NCBI GenBank assembly: GCA_046484625.1
Contig: JAWOIO010000186.1
Location: 1-21,077 of the forward strand
DNA length: 21,077 nucleotides
Direction: 5' to 3'
DNA from: DASUAO01 sp046484625
GTDB lineage: Bacteria > Actinomycetota > Acidimicrobiia > IMCC26256 > PALSA-555
Shown: positions 14,429 to 21,077 of the stretch, in pieces
Numbering within the stretch: the first letter of the stretch is position 1
Layout: every line of letters starts with the position of its first letter
The notes under the pieces: generated by a model
The model's input: only the letters and a program-made list of their open reading frames with translations
The model's database searches: none
Told to the model about the DNA's origin: nothing
Made by a program: the position numbers and the translations under genes

Positions 14429-15223
14429 ATGGGGTGGCTGGAAGCAATCGTGCTCGGTGTGGTGCAGGGGCTCACCGAGTTCCTCCCGATCTCCTCCAGC
14501 GGACACCTCGTCGTCGTGCCCGCGGTCCTCGGGTGGGATCAGCCCGACCTCACGTTCGACCTGATCCTCCACCTCGGGACGCTCGTCGCGGTGCTCTTCT
14601 CGTTCCGACGCGATCTCCTCGCGTTGCTGACCGGACTCTTCGGCGGCGGGCCCGACCCGCGCGCCGACCGCAGGATGATCGGGCTGCTGGCCCTCGGGTC
14701 GATCCCGGCCGGCATCGCGGGGCTCGCCCTCGGCAGCGAGTTCGAGTCCCTCTTCGCGGAACCGCTGTGGGCGTGCTTCTTCTGGGTGCTGACCGCCCTG
14801 ATCCTGCTGGGCGCGGAGCGGATCATCCGGGCCGGCGTCGCCGAGCACGACGTCGACGCCCGCCGCGCCACCTGGATCGGTGTCGCGCAGGCAGCGGCGA
14901 TCACCCCCGGGATCTCGCGGTCCGGCACGACCATCGCAGCGGGCGTCGCGCAGGGCATGACGCGCGAAGCCGCGGCCCGGTTCTCGTTCCTGCTCGCGAT
15001 CCCTGCGATCATCGGCGCGGCCGCCACGAGGGTCGCCGACATCACGAGCGGCGAGTTCGAGATCACCGGGCCGGTCGTGGCGGGATTCGTCGCCGCCGCG
15101 GTCAGCGGATGGCTGGCGATCGACTGGTTCCTCGCGTACCTCCGTGCCCATTCACTGCGCGTGTTCGCCATCTATCTCCTGATCGCCGCGCCGGTAGCTG
15201 CCCTGATCATCGAGCTGCGCTGA
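14429..15223 (+). CDS. uppP: Undecaprenyl-diphosphatase UppP (BacA)
   Basis: UppP removes a phosphate from undecaprenyl diphosphate in the membrane, recycling the lipid carrier for peptidoglycan and other polymers. The 264-aa protein has about eight helices. It shows both family signatures: GVVQGLTEFLPISSSGHL near the N-terminus (with the catalytic Glu and Ser-rich loop) and GISRSGTT in the middle (the catalytic Arg). The start ATG 14429 lies 12 bp after the SAF gene. The HAD gene begins one base after its stop. A PAP2 phosphatase at 2585-3184 may overlap in function. Confidence 0.96.
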   Translation: MGWLEAIVLGVVQGLTEFLPISSSGHLVVVPAVLGWDQPDLTFDLILHLGTLVAVLFSFRRDLLALLTGLFGGGPDPRADRRMIGLLALGSIPAGIAGLALGSEFESLFAEPLWACFFWVLTALILLGAERIIRAGVAEHDVDARRATWIGVAQAAAITPGISRSGTTIAAGVAQGMTREAAARFSFLLAIPAIIGAAATRVADITSGEFEITGPVVAGFVAAAVSGWLAIDWFLAYLRAHSLRVFAIYLLIAAPVAALIIELR

Positions 15224-15224
15224 C

Positions 15225-15932
15225 ATGCAGGGAACCGGCACCGTAGAGCTCGTGATCTTCGACTACGGGGGCGTCATCTCCGAGCGGTTGCTCGACGACG
15301 TCGCCGACTTCGAGATCGTCATGGGCTACCCCACCGGATCGCTCAACCGCTTGCTCTTCGGCGACATCCCCGAGGGCAACGACGGCGACCCGGTCGACGG
15401 TGCCTACGACGAGGGGCCGGTCCACGACTTCCATCTCCTCGAGATGGGCAAGCTCGGGTTCGACGACTACCTCGTGCGCCTCACGAGACGCGCACCCGAG
15501 ATCCTCGGGACCGAGCTCACCCCGGAGATGTTCGTGGAATTCTCGGCCGCGTCCGCCTTACGCGTCCAGTGGCCGATCGTCCACGAGATCCGCCGGCTCA
15601 ACGAGCTCGGAGTCCCACTCGCCCTGCTCACGAACAACGTGAAGGAGTTCGGGGACTCCTGGCGGGCGTCGTTCCCCGTCGACGAGCTGTTCCCGCTCGT
15701 GGTCGACTCGAGCGTGGTCGGGATGCGCAAGCCCGACCCACGGATCTACGAGCTCACCTGTGCACGCGCCGGCGCCGAACCGGACGCCGCCCTGTTCCTC
15801 GACGACAACCCCGACAACGTCGCTGCGGCACGAGAGCTGGGGATCGAGACCGTGCACGTGGGCGAGGACCCGATCGCCGTCGTCCACGAGCTCCGCTCGA
15901 TCCTCGATCGCCGTGGCGTCAGGACCCGCTGA
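15225..15932 (+). CDS. HAD-superfamily hydrolase (HAD-IA type)
   Basis: This 235-aa protein has the four HAD motifs. Motif I is FDYGGV (residues ~12-17; nucleophile Asp, with Gly in place of the second Asp, as in several HAD-IA and epoxide-hydrolase-N-like members). Motif II is LLTNN, motif III has the Lys in RKPDPRIYE, and motif IV is FLDDNPDNV. It has a helical cap between motifs I and II. It could be a phosphatase or dehalogenase-like enzyme on a small molecule; the substrate is unknown. It starts one base after the uppP stop and is probably translated with it. Its last 14 bp overlap the end of pmbA on the other strand. Confidence 0.85.
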   Translation: MQGTGTVELVIFDYGGVISERLLDDVADFEIVMGYPTGSLNRLLFGDIPEGNDGDPVDGAYDEGPVHDFHLLEMGKLGFDDYLVRLTRRAPEILGTELTPEMFVEFSAASALRVQWPIVHEIRRLNELGVPLALLTNNVKEFGDSWRASFPVDELFPLVVDSSVVGMRKPDPRIYELTCARAGAEPDAALFLDDNPDNVAAARELGIETVHVGEDPIAVVHELRSILDRRGVRTR

Positions 15933-17292
15933 CCGTCATCTCCGCGACCATCAGCGTCACCCCGGCGGCACCGCCCGGAAGCCAGGTCAGGTCGCTCCCG
16001 ACCTCAGTGACGTCCAGGAGCATGCGCGGCAACGTCGACGCGATCGTCACCTCGCGCACGGGTTCGGCGAGCTCACCGTCCCGAACGATCAGTCCCTCTG
16101 CCCCCACGGAGAAGTCGCCGCTCACCGGGTTGGTCCCCGAGTGCAGACCGCTCACCGATTGCACATAGAGCGCATCCCCCGCGATCGCGAGGATCTCCTC
16201 GGGGCTGTGCGTCCCCGGGAGGAGGCTCAGCGCTCGGGCGCCCGACCCCGGCGCGGATGCGTACCCCCCGCGTACGGCGGATCCCGTCGTCGTCGTCCCG
16301 GCCCGGTGCGCGGTCGAGACGTTGTGCAGGAGCCCGTTCAGCATCCCGCCGGACAGCAAGACCACCGACCGGGTAGGGACACCTTCTGCGTCGTAGGGAG
16401 TCGCCCCGAACGCACGGTCGGCGACCGGGTCGTCGCTCAGCGTCACGCACTCCGCGGCGACCTCTTCCCCCAGCCGGTCGGCGAACATCGATCGGCCCTT
16501 CGCGACGTTCTCGGCGCCGAGGGCCGAGCCGACGATCGCGAGCAGTGACCGGGTGACCAGCGGATCGAACACGACGGGGAGCGTGCGCGTGGGCGGCTGG
16601 GAGGCTCCGAGGAGCCGCACCGCACGCTCGGCGGCGTCGCTACCGGCGATGTCGGGATCGAGGTCGGCGAAGGCGCGACCCGCCGAGAACCCCGATCCGG
16701 TGCGGGTCTCCGCGCCGTCCCCGACCATCGCGTAGGACGTGACCGCGCATGTCGTGCGGCGACTCGTCGCCTCGACGCCGTGGGAGTTCACGAGGGCCAT
16801 CTCCAGCGCAGTGTCGCCGTACCGGGCGGTCTCGACTGCCCGCACCCGCTCGTCGGCGGCCCTCGTCGCCGCTTCGACCGCGAGGCCCAGCGCGACCTTG
16901 GTCTCGGTATCGGTGGTGAGGACGTCGGGGCGCCAGAGGTCGAGATCGGCAACCGGGTGCCGGCAGTCGTCCGGCGTCGGGATCCGCGCGTGCTCGTCGG
17001 GAGTCGCGAAACGCGCGTTGTCGCGAGCCTCGCTCAGCGCCTCGTCGACGACATCCGCATCGAGCGATCCGGCCCACGCGAACCCCTGCCGGCCATCGAC
17101 GAGAACGCGAACGCCGACGCCGGCTCGCTCGGCGACGACGAGCGCCTCGACCGCCCCGGCGTGCACCTTGACCTCGGTCTCGCGACTGCGGGAGACGTAG
17201 GCCTCGATCTCCTCACCTGCGTTCGAGCGCTGCGCGACCGCACGGGCGACCGCGAGCAGGTCCGCCCCCTCACCGGGGTGCGACTCAGCCAC
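15919..17292 (-). CDS. pmbA: TldE/PmbA, non-catalytic partner of the TldD protease
   Basis: TldE forms a heterodimer with TldD. The pair degrades unstructured peptides, and in E. coli it matures microcin B17 and degrades CcdA. The 457-aa protein carries the family features GVGVRVLVDGRQGFAWAGS, VFDPLVTRSLLAIVGSALGAENV, and the C-terminal block GLHSGTNPVSGDFSVGAEG. No HExxxH site is present, as expected for TldE. GTG 17292 overlaps the tldD stop by 8 bases (GTGGCTGA), so translation is coupled. The natural substrate is unknown; no RiPP precursor or toxin-antitoxin genes are visible nearby. Confidence 0.94.
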   Translation of the reverse strand: MAESHPGEGADLLAVARAVAQRSNAGEEIEAYVSRSRETEVKVHAGAVEALVVAERAGVGVRVLVDGRQGFAWAGSLDADVVDEALSEARDNARFATPDEHARIPTPDDCRHPVADLDLWRPDVLTTDTETKVALGLAVEAATRAADERVRAVETARYGDTALEMALVNSHGVEATSRRTTCAVTSYAMVGDGAETRTGSGFSAGRAFADLDPDIAGSDAAERAVRLLGASQPPTRTLPVVFDPLVTRSLLAIVGSALGAENVAKGRSMFADRLGEEVAAECVTLSDDPVADRAFGATPYDAEGVPTRSVVLLSGGMLNGLLHNVSTAHRAGTTTTGSAVRGGYASAPGSGARALSLLPGTHSPEEILAIAGDALYVQSVSGLHSGTNPVSGDFSVGAEGLIVRDGELAEPVREVTIASTLPRMLLDVTEVGSDLTWLPGGAAGVTLMVAEMTVSGS

Positions 17293-18673
17293 GCGCCGTT
17301 CCGCCGACCGTCAGCTCGGCGACCCGAAGCGTCGGCTGCCCCGAAGAGACCGGGACACCCTGTCCGTCCTTGCCGCAGGTCCCGGCCCAGGTGTCGAAGT
17401 CGTTGCCCACGGCATCGACGAGGCGCAGCGTCTCGGCCCCGTTGCCGATCAGCTGGGCTGCCCGGACCGGCACGGTGATCTCGCCGTGCTCGATGAGGTA
17501 TGCCTCGGTCACGCCGAAGACGAAGTCGCCGGTCGCGGTGTTCACCTGCCCGCCACCGAGCGCTGCGCAATAGAGCCCACGCTCGGTCCCCTCGATGATC
17601 GCCTCGGGTTCGTCGGCACCAGGGAGGATGTAGGTGTTGGTCATCCGCACCATCGGGAGGTCCCGATAGGTCTCGCGCCGCCCGTTCCCACTGCTCGTCC
17701 GCCCCTCCTTGCGTGCCCGCAGGAAGTCCCACATGTAGTCGGTGAGGACACCGTCCTCGATGAGGACGTTGCGCCGGGTCGGCGTCCCCTCGTCGTCGAT
17801 CGACGCGGTCCCCCACTCGCGGCCGTAGGTGCCGTCGTCGACGAGGTTGACGATCGGCGACGCGACCTGCTCGCCGGTCCGACCGCGGAAGACGGACGCG
17901 TCGCGACCCACCAGGTCGGCCTCGAGACCGTGGCCGCACGCCTCGTGGAAGAGCACGCCCCCGGCGCCGCGGCGCAGGACCACAGGCAACCGACCGGTGG
18001 GCGCGGGCCGGGCCCGAAGCATCGTCAGCGCGCGGTCCGCGGCGGTGCGAGCGACCTCCTCGGGGTCCACCTCGTCGAAGAGCTCGAAGCCCATCGTGCG
18101 CCCGGGTGCCTCGGAGCCCGTCTGCATCCCGGTGTCGCCCACGGCGACGCACTGGACCATGAACCGCGTCCGGACCTGGTCGTCCTCGGCGAGCAGGCCG
18201 TCGGAGTTGGCGACGAGGATTCGACGGCGACTGTCGGCGTACGAGACGCCGACCTGGCGGATCGCATCGCTGCGTCCGCGTGCTGCGGCGTCGGCGGTGC
18301 CGAGAAGCTCGACCTTGCGATCCTTGGGGATCGACTCCGGCGGGATCACCACATCGTTCGGTGCGACCGGTCGGCGCTCGAGCGCGATCACCGGGTCGGA
18401 ACCGCCGGAGTCGCGTGCCGCGGCGGCCGCCGCGCGGGCGGCCTCGCGCAGGCCTGCTTCGCTGAGGTCGGCCGTGTGGGCGAAACCGGTCGTGTCACCC
18501 CGGACGACACGCAGGCCTGCGCCGCGCGAGCGGCCCGACACGAGCTCCTCGACGCGACCGTCGTCGAAGCGGGCGTTCGAGCTGCGGCGGTCCTCCACGA
18601 ACACCTCGGCGAAGTCACCGCCGTGGTGGAGGGCTTCGCCGAGGGTCCGCTCGAGAATGTCGGGATCGATCAC
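17285..18673 (-). CDS. tldD: Metalloprotease TldD
   Basis: TldD is the zinc-protease subunit of the TldD/TldE heterodimer. The 462-aa protein has the zinc site H243-E244-A-C-G-H248 (HEACGHGLEADLV), followed by the conserved SPIVNLVDDGTYGREWG and GGGQVNTATGDFVFGV blocks. The Cys in WAGTCGKDGQ near the end is the probable third zinc ligand. Length matches the family. The start is GTG 18673. The mirror-image -10 TACCCT (18688-18683) lies nine bases upstream and overlaps that of the divergent thioesterase gene. pmbA follows with an 8-base overlap. Confidence 0.95.
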   Translation of the reverse strand: MIDPDILERTLGEALHHGGDFAEVFVEDRRSSNARFDDGRVEELVSGRSRGAGLRVVRGDTTGFAHTADLSEAGLREAARAAAAAARDSGGSDPVIALERRPVAPNDVVIPPESIPKDRKVELLGTADAAARGRSDAIRQVGVSYADSRRRILVANSDGLLAEDDQVRTRFMVQCVAVGDTGMQTGSEAPGRTMGFELFDEVDPEEVARTAADRALTMLRARPAPTGRLPVVLRRGAGGVLFHEACGHGLEADLVGRDASVFRGRTGEQVASPIVNLVDDGTYGREWGTASIDDEGTPTRRNVLIEDGVLTDYMWDFLRARKEGRTSSGNGRRETYRDLPMVRMTNTYILPGADEPEAIIEGTERGLYCAALGGGQVNTATGDFVFGVTEAYLIEHGEITVPVRAAQLIGNGAETLRLVDAVGNDFDTWAGTCGKDGQGVPVSSGQPTLRVAELTVGGTARG

Positions 18674-18681
18674 GGGATCGC

Positions 18682-18688
18682 TAGGGTA
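18682..18688. promoter_or_regulatory. Symmetric bidirectional -10 (TAGGGTA / TACCCTA)
   Basis: TAGGGT on the plus strand (18682-18687) ends six bases before ATG 18694. TACCCT on the minus strand (18688-18683) ends nine bases before GTG 18673. Only 20 bp separate the two genes, so one AT step may serve both. Confidence 0.5.
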
Positions 18689-18693
18689 GGCGA

Positions 18694-19077
18694 ATGCGCC
18701 TGCACCCCGGCCTCAGCGCGACCGCCACGCTGGTCGTCACGGACACCGACACCGCCGTCGCGCTCCGCAGCGGCGACGTGCAGGTGCTCGCGACGCCACG
18801 GGTCGTGGGCCTCGCCGAGGAGGCGACCGTCCACGCGCTCGTCGAGGCGCTCGACGACGGGCAGACCACCGTCGGCTTCCGCGTCCAGCTGGATCACCTC
18901 GCACCCACCCCGATCGGTGGCGAGGTCGTCGCCGAGGCGACCCTCGAGGCCGTGGAGAGCCGGCGCCTGACGTTCCGGGTGGCGGTGAACGACGGACGGG
19001 GACTGGTCGCGGCCGGTCGCATCACCCGCGTCGTCGTCGACCGGGCGAGGTTCCTCGAACAGACGACGGGCACATGA
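18694..19077 (+). CDS. Hot-dog thioesterase, fluoroacetyl-CoA thioesterase (FlK)-like
   Basis: This 127-aa protein belongs to the hot-dog thioesterase group related to FlK of Streptomyces cattleya. The FlK catalytic residues T42, E50 and H76 have counterparts here at T34 (ATPRVVGLAEEA), E42 and H68 (LDHLAPTP), with identical spacing (8 and 34 residues). The C-terminal RLTFRVAVND and RITRVVVDRARF segments also fit. Most relatives are housekeeping acyl-CoA thioesterases of unknown substrate, so activity on fluoroacetyl-CoA should not be assumed. ATG 18694 has TAGGGT six bases upstream. It is translationally coupled (ATGA) to the next gene. Confidence 0.85.
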   Translation: MRLHPGLSATATLVVTDTDTAVALRSGDVQVLATPRVVGLAEEATVHALVEALDDGQTTVGFRVQLDHLAPTPIGGEVVAEATLEAVESRRLTFRVAVNDGRGLVAAGRITRVVVDRARFLEQTTGT

Positions 19078-19547
19078 GCGCACCACCGCCTCCTCCCGCA
19101 CCAGCACCCACACCGGGGCACCAGATGGCACCGCAGCCGCGGCCACGCCGCCGCCGGACCTGGGTCGTGGTGCTCGTGGCGGTCATGGTCGCGATCCTCG
19201 CCGTCGCCGGAGCCGGGACAGCGCTCTTCATCTCGAACACGCTGCCCGCGTTCTCGGCCGCCGACGACTTCATGGAGGATCTGGTCGAGGCTCGGTTCGA
19301 TGCCGCGGCCGATCAGCTGTGCACCTCGGCGAGTGGGCGCGCCGAAGCGGCGATCCTTTCGGTCACCGAGAACTTCATCGGGGGCGAGAACCTCTCGGTG
19401 AACCCCTTCACGGTCGACCGCGACGGCGATCGGGCGACGGTCGAGTACACGGTCCGCCCGCGCGGCGGGGGCGACGACGACATCTACGTCCTCCCGCTGC
19501 GCCGCGAGCGGGGCGATTGGCGGCCCTGCCCTGCCGCGGGGCGCTGA
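19074..19547 (+). CDS. Membrane-anchored protein with Pro-rich N-terminus and NTF2/DUF4878-like domain
   Basis: This is a 157-aa protein. A Pro/Ala-rich cytoplasmic tail (~residues 1-22) and four arginines precede one membrane helix (TWVVVLVAVMVAILAVAGAG). An outer domain of ~100 residues follows (AFSAADDFMEDLVEARFDAAADQL). The helix-then-beta pattern, and an ending like VEYTVRPRGGGDDDIYVLPL with WRPC, resemble DUF4878 or lumazine-binding NTF2-like domains. Two cysteines (QLCTSA and RPCPAAG) may form a disulfide. The start overlaps the thioesterase stop in ATGA, so the two are coupled. The function is unknown. Confidence 0.75.
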   Translation: MSAPPPPPAPAPTPGHQMAPQPRPRRRRTWVVVLVAVMVAILAVAGAGTALFISNTLPAFSAADDFMEDLVEARFDAAADQLCTSASGRAEAAILSVTENFIGGENLSVNPFTVDRDGDRATVEYTVRPRGGGDDDIYVLPLRRERGDWRPCPAAGR

Positions 19548-19565
19548 TCCACACCCGGTTCGACG

Positions 19566-21077
19566 TCAGCCGAGGTTCGACGAACGCGGGTAGGCGTCGC
19601 CGGGATCGGTGAGCACGTTCACGACGGAGCACCCGTCGTGCGCGAATGCCCGGTCCAGCGCGGGCCCGATGTCGGAAGGCTCGGCAACCAGCTCGCCGTG
19701 GCCACCAAGCGCCTCGGCGACGCGGTCGTAGCGGGTTCCGGGCCGGAGCTCGGCGACCACGTCGTACCCGAAGATCATCTGCATGGGGTGCTTCTCGAGG
19801 CCCCAGATCCCGTTGTTCCCGACGACCGCGGTGACGTTCACGCCGTGGCGGACGAGCGTGTCGAGGTCCCCGAGCGTGAACCCGATCGCGCCGTCGCCGT
19901 AGCAGACGACGACCTGGCGCTCGGGGTGGGCCAGTGCGGCGGCGAGCGCGTATCCCGTGCCGCTCCCGAGACATCCGTACGGGCCGGGTCCGAGGAAGCA
20001 TCCCGGCGTGAACGTGTCGACGTACTTCCCGGCGTACGACACGAAGTCCCCACCATCGCCGATCACGACCGCGTCACGGTCGAGTCGAGCGCGCAGCTCC
20101 CCGAAGACCCGGGCCGGGTCGATCGGGTTCGAGTCCGAGGCGAGCCGGGCCTGCTCCGTGCTCCGCTTCGCGAGCTCGTCGTCGCGCAGCGATCGGATCC
20201 AGTCCTCCCGTTCTGTCCGCACGCCATCGGCGGTCTCCGACGGAGCGACGTCCGCGAGCGTCGCGAACGCGGCGCGGAGGTCACCGGCAGCCGATCCCGC
20301 GAGCTCCACGTGACGGGCAACGCCCGCGGGGCTGTCCGCCAGGTGCACCACCGGTGCGGCGAACGCGCCGAACCCGAGTCGGAAGTCCAACGGGGTCCCG
20401 GCGACGATCATGAGGTCGGCACCCGAGAACGCCGACGAGCGAGCCCGCGAGAACGCGAGCTCGTGATCGGCCGGGACGACCCCGCGACCCATGTCGTTCG
20501 CGAACACCGGGATGCGGGCCGCCTCGGCGAACGCGCGGACCTCGGCTTCTGCGCCCGCCCAGTACGCATCGCCACCGATCATGAGCACGGGCCGGCGGGC
20601 GCTGCCGACGAGACGGGCGACGGACTGGAGGTCGTCGGGATCGGCCGCCGGTCCCGCGAGCGTGCCCGCGTCCGGCGCGGGGGGTACGGCGGCGTCCGAC
20701 GGTCCCCAGGCGTCGAGTGGCACGTCGACGAACGCGGGACCCCGGTGCGGCGTGCACGCGGCGCGCAGCGCATCGTCGAGCCCAGCAGGGATCGCGTCCG
20801 CATGGTCGAGCGTCCCGGCCGCCTTCGTCACCGACGCCACGATCGGTATGTGATCGAGCTCCTGAAGAGATCCGACCCCCCAACGCGCCGAAGGTGCTCT
20901 CCCGCCGATCACGCACATCGGAGCCCCGTTCAAGTGCGCACTGGTCAGCGCGCTGATGCCGTTGGTGACCCCGGGGCCGGCCGTGAGCGCGGCGACGCCC
21001 ACTCGACGCGTCACCTTGGCCCACCCTTCGGCCGCGAACGCCGCGGTCTGCTCGTGACGGGTGTCGACGAGCCTGAG
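19566..21077 (-). CDS. TPP-dependent acetolactate-synthase-like enzyme (5' end outside window)
   Basis: This is a thiamine-diphosphate enzyme of the acetolactate synthase / benzoylformate decarboxylase / oxalyl-CoA decarboxylase superfamily; 503 residues are inside the window. The frame is open to the right edge. It begins LRLVDTRHEQTAAFAAEGWA, which holds the conserved catalytic Glu of the PYR domain (RHEQ). A central domain follows. The TPP-binding motif is GDGAIGFTLGDL ending in NN (VVGNNGIWGL). The C-terminus is DPGDAYPRSSNLG. GTG 21014 is inside the gene and is not its start. No small regulatory subunit (IlvN) or branched-chain pathway gene is nearby, so the substrate is open. Confidence 0.92.
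   Translation of the reverse strand, partial: LRLVDTRHEQTAAFAAEGWAKVTRRVGVAALTAGPGVTNGISALTSAHLNGAPMCVIGGRAPSARWGVGSLQELDHIPIVASVTKAAGTLDHADAIPAGLDDALRAACTPHRGPAFVDVPLDAWGPSDAAVPPAPDAGTLAGPAADPDDLQSVARLVGSARRPVLMIGGDAYWAGAEAEVRAFAEAARIPVFANDMGRGVVPADHELAFSRARSSAFSGADLMIVAGTPLDFRLGFGAFAAPVVHLADSPAGVARHVELAGSAAGDLRAAFATLADVAPSETADGVRTEREDWIRSLRDDELAKRSTEQARLASDSNPIDPARVFGELRARLDRDAVVIGDGGDFVSYAGKYVDTFTPGCFLGPGPYGCLGSGTGYALAAALAHPERQVVVCYGDGAIGFTLGDLDTLVRHGVNVTAVVGNNGIWGLEKHPMQMIFGYDVVAELRPGTRYDRVAEALGGHGELVAEPSDIGPALDRAFAHDGCSVVNVLTDPGDAYPRSSNLG

Overview
The window is GC-rich and reads as chromosomal DNA of an actinobacterium (Actinomycetota). The class Acidimicrobiia is my guess, not shown. 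The main support is the block plsY-galU-glp(moeA)-moaA-moaC-SepX-like membrane protein-tRNA-Ala, with an FmdB/SAF-domain pair divergent from it. From memory, this resembles the actinobacterial galU/glp/sepX neighbourhood. Many GTG starts and many start codons preceded at 6-9 nt by a TANNNT -10 box (leaderless-type promoters) fit the same group. Both ends cut genes: a SulP transporter at the left and a TPP-dependent acetolactate-synthase-like enzyme at the right.

Layout. 1-2541: two convergent SulP/STAS anion transporters. 2585-4652: a PAP2 lipid phosphatase and a divergent membrane-anchored kinase-like protein, with starts 22 bp apart and overlapping -10 boxes. 4633-7382: a 2.7-kb islet bounded by an intact tRNA-Ala(CGC) gene and a direct repeat of that tRNA's 3' half. 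It holds an ArsM-like methyltransferase with an in-frame UGA, two secreted proteins and a broken beta-propeller fragment, but no integrase. 7334-13120 (minus strand): tRNA-Ala, SepX-like protein, moaC, moaA, glp, galU and plsY. The moaA-glp gap is 462 bp and rich in hairpins. 13193-15932 (plus strand): a CIRCE heat-shock operator, FmdB zinc-ribbon protein, SAF-domain protein, undecaprenyl-diphosphatase and a HAD hydrolase. 15919-18673 (minus): tldD and pmbA/tldE. 18694-19547 (plus): a hot-dog thioesterase with a fluoroacetyl-CoA-thioesterase-type triad, coupled to a small membrane protein. 19566-21077 (minus): the TPP enzyme.

Themes. MoaA, MoaC and Glp/MoeA cover the first and last steps of molybdenum cofactor synthesis. 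PlsY, GalU, UppP, the PAP2 protein and the SepX-like protein belong to membrane lipid, cell-wall precursor and envelope work. TldD/TldE form a protease pair.

The strongest candidate for something new is the methyltransferase. Its reading frame is interrupted by one UGA exactly where its family is expected to carry a conserved, arsenic-binding-type cysteine. The frame continues with a well-conserved C-terminus, and a bacterial-SECIS-like hairpin follows the UGA. It may be a selenoprotein or a freshly broken gene in a decaying islet; the window alone cannot decide.
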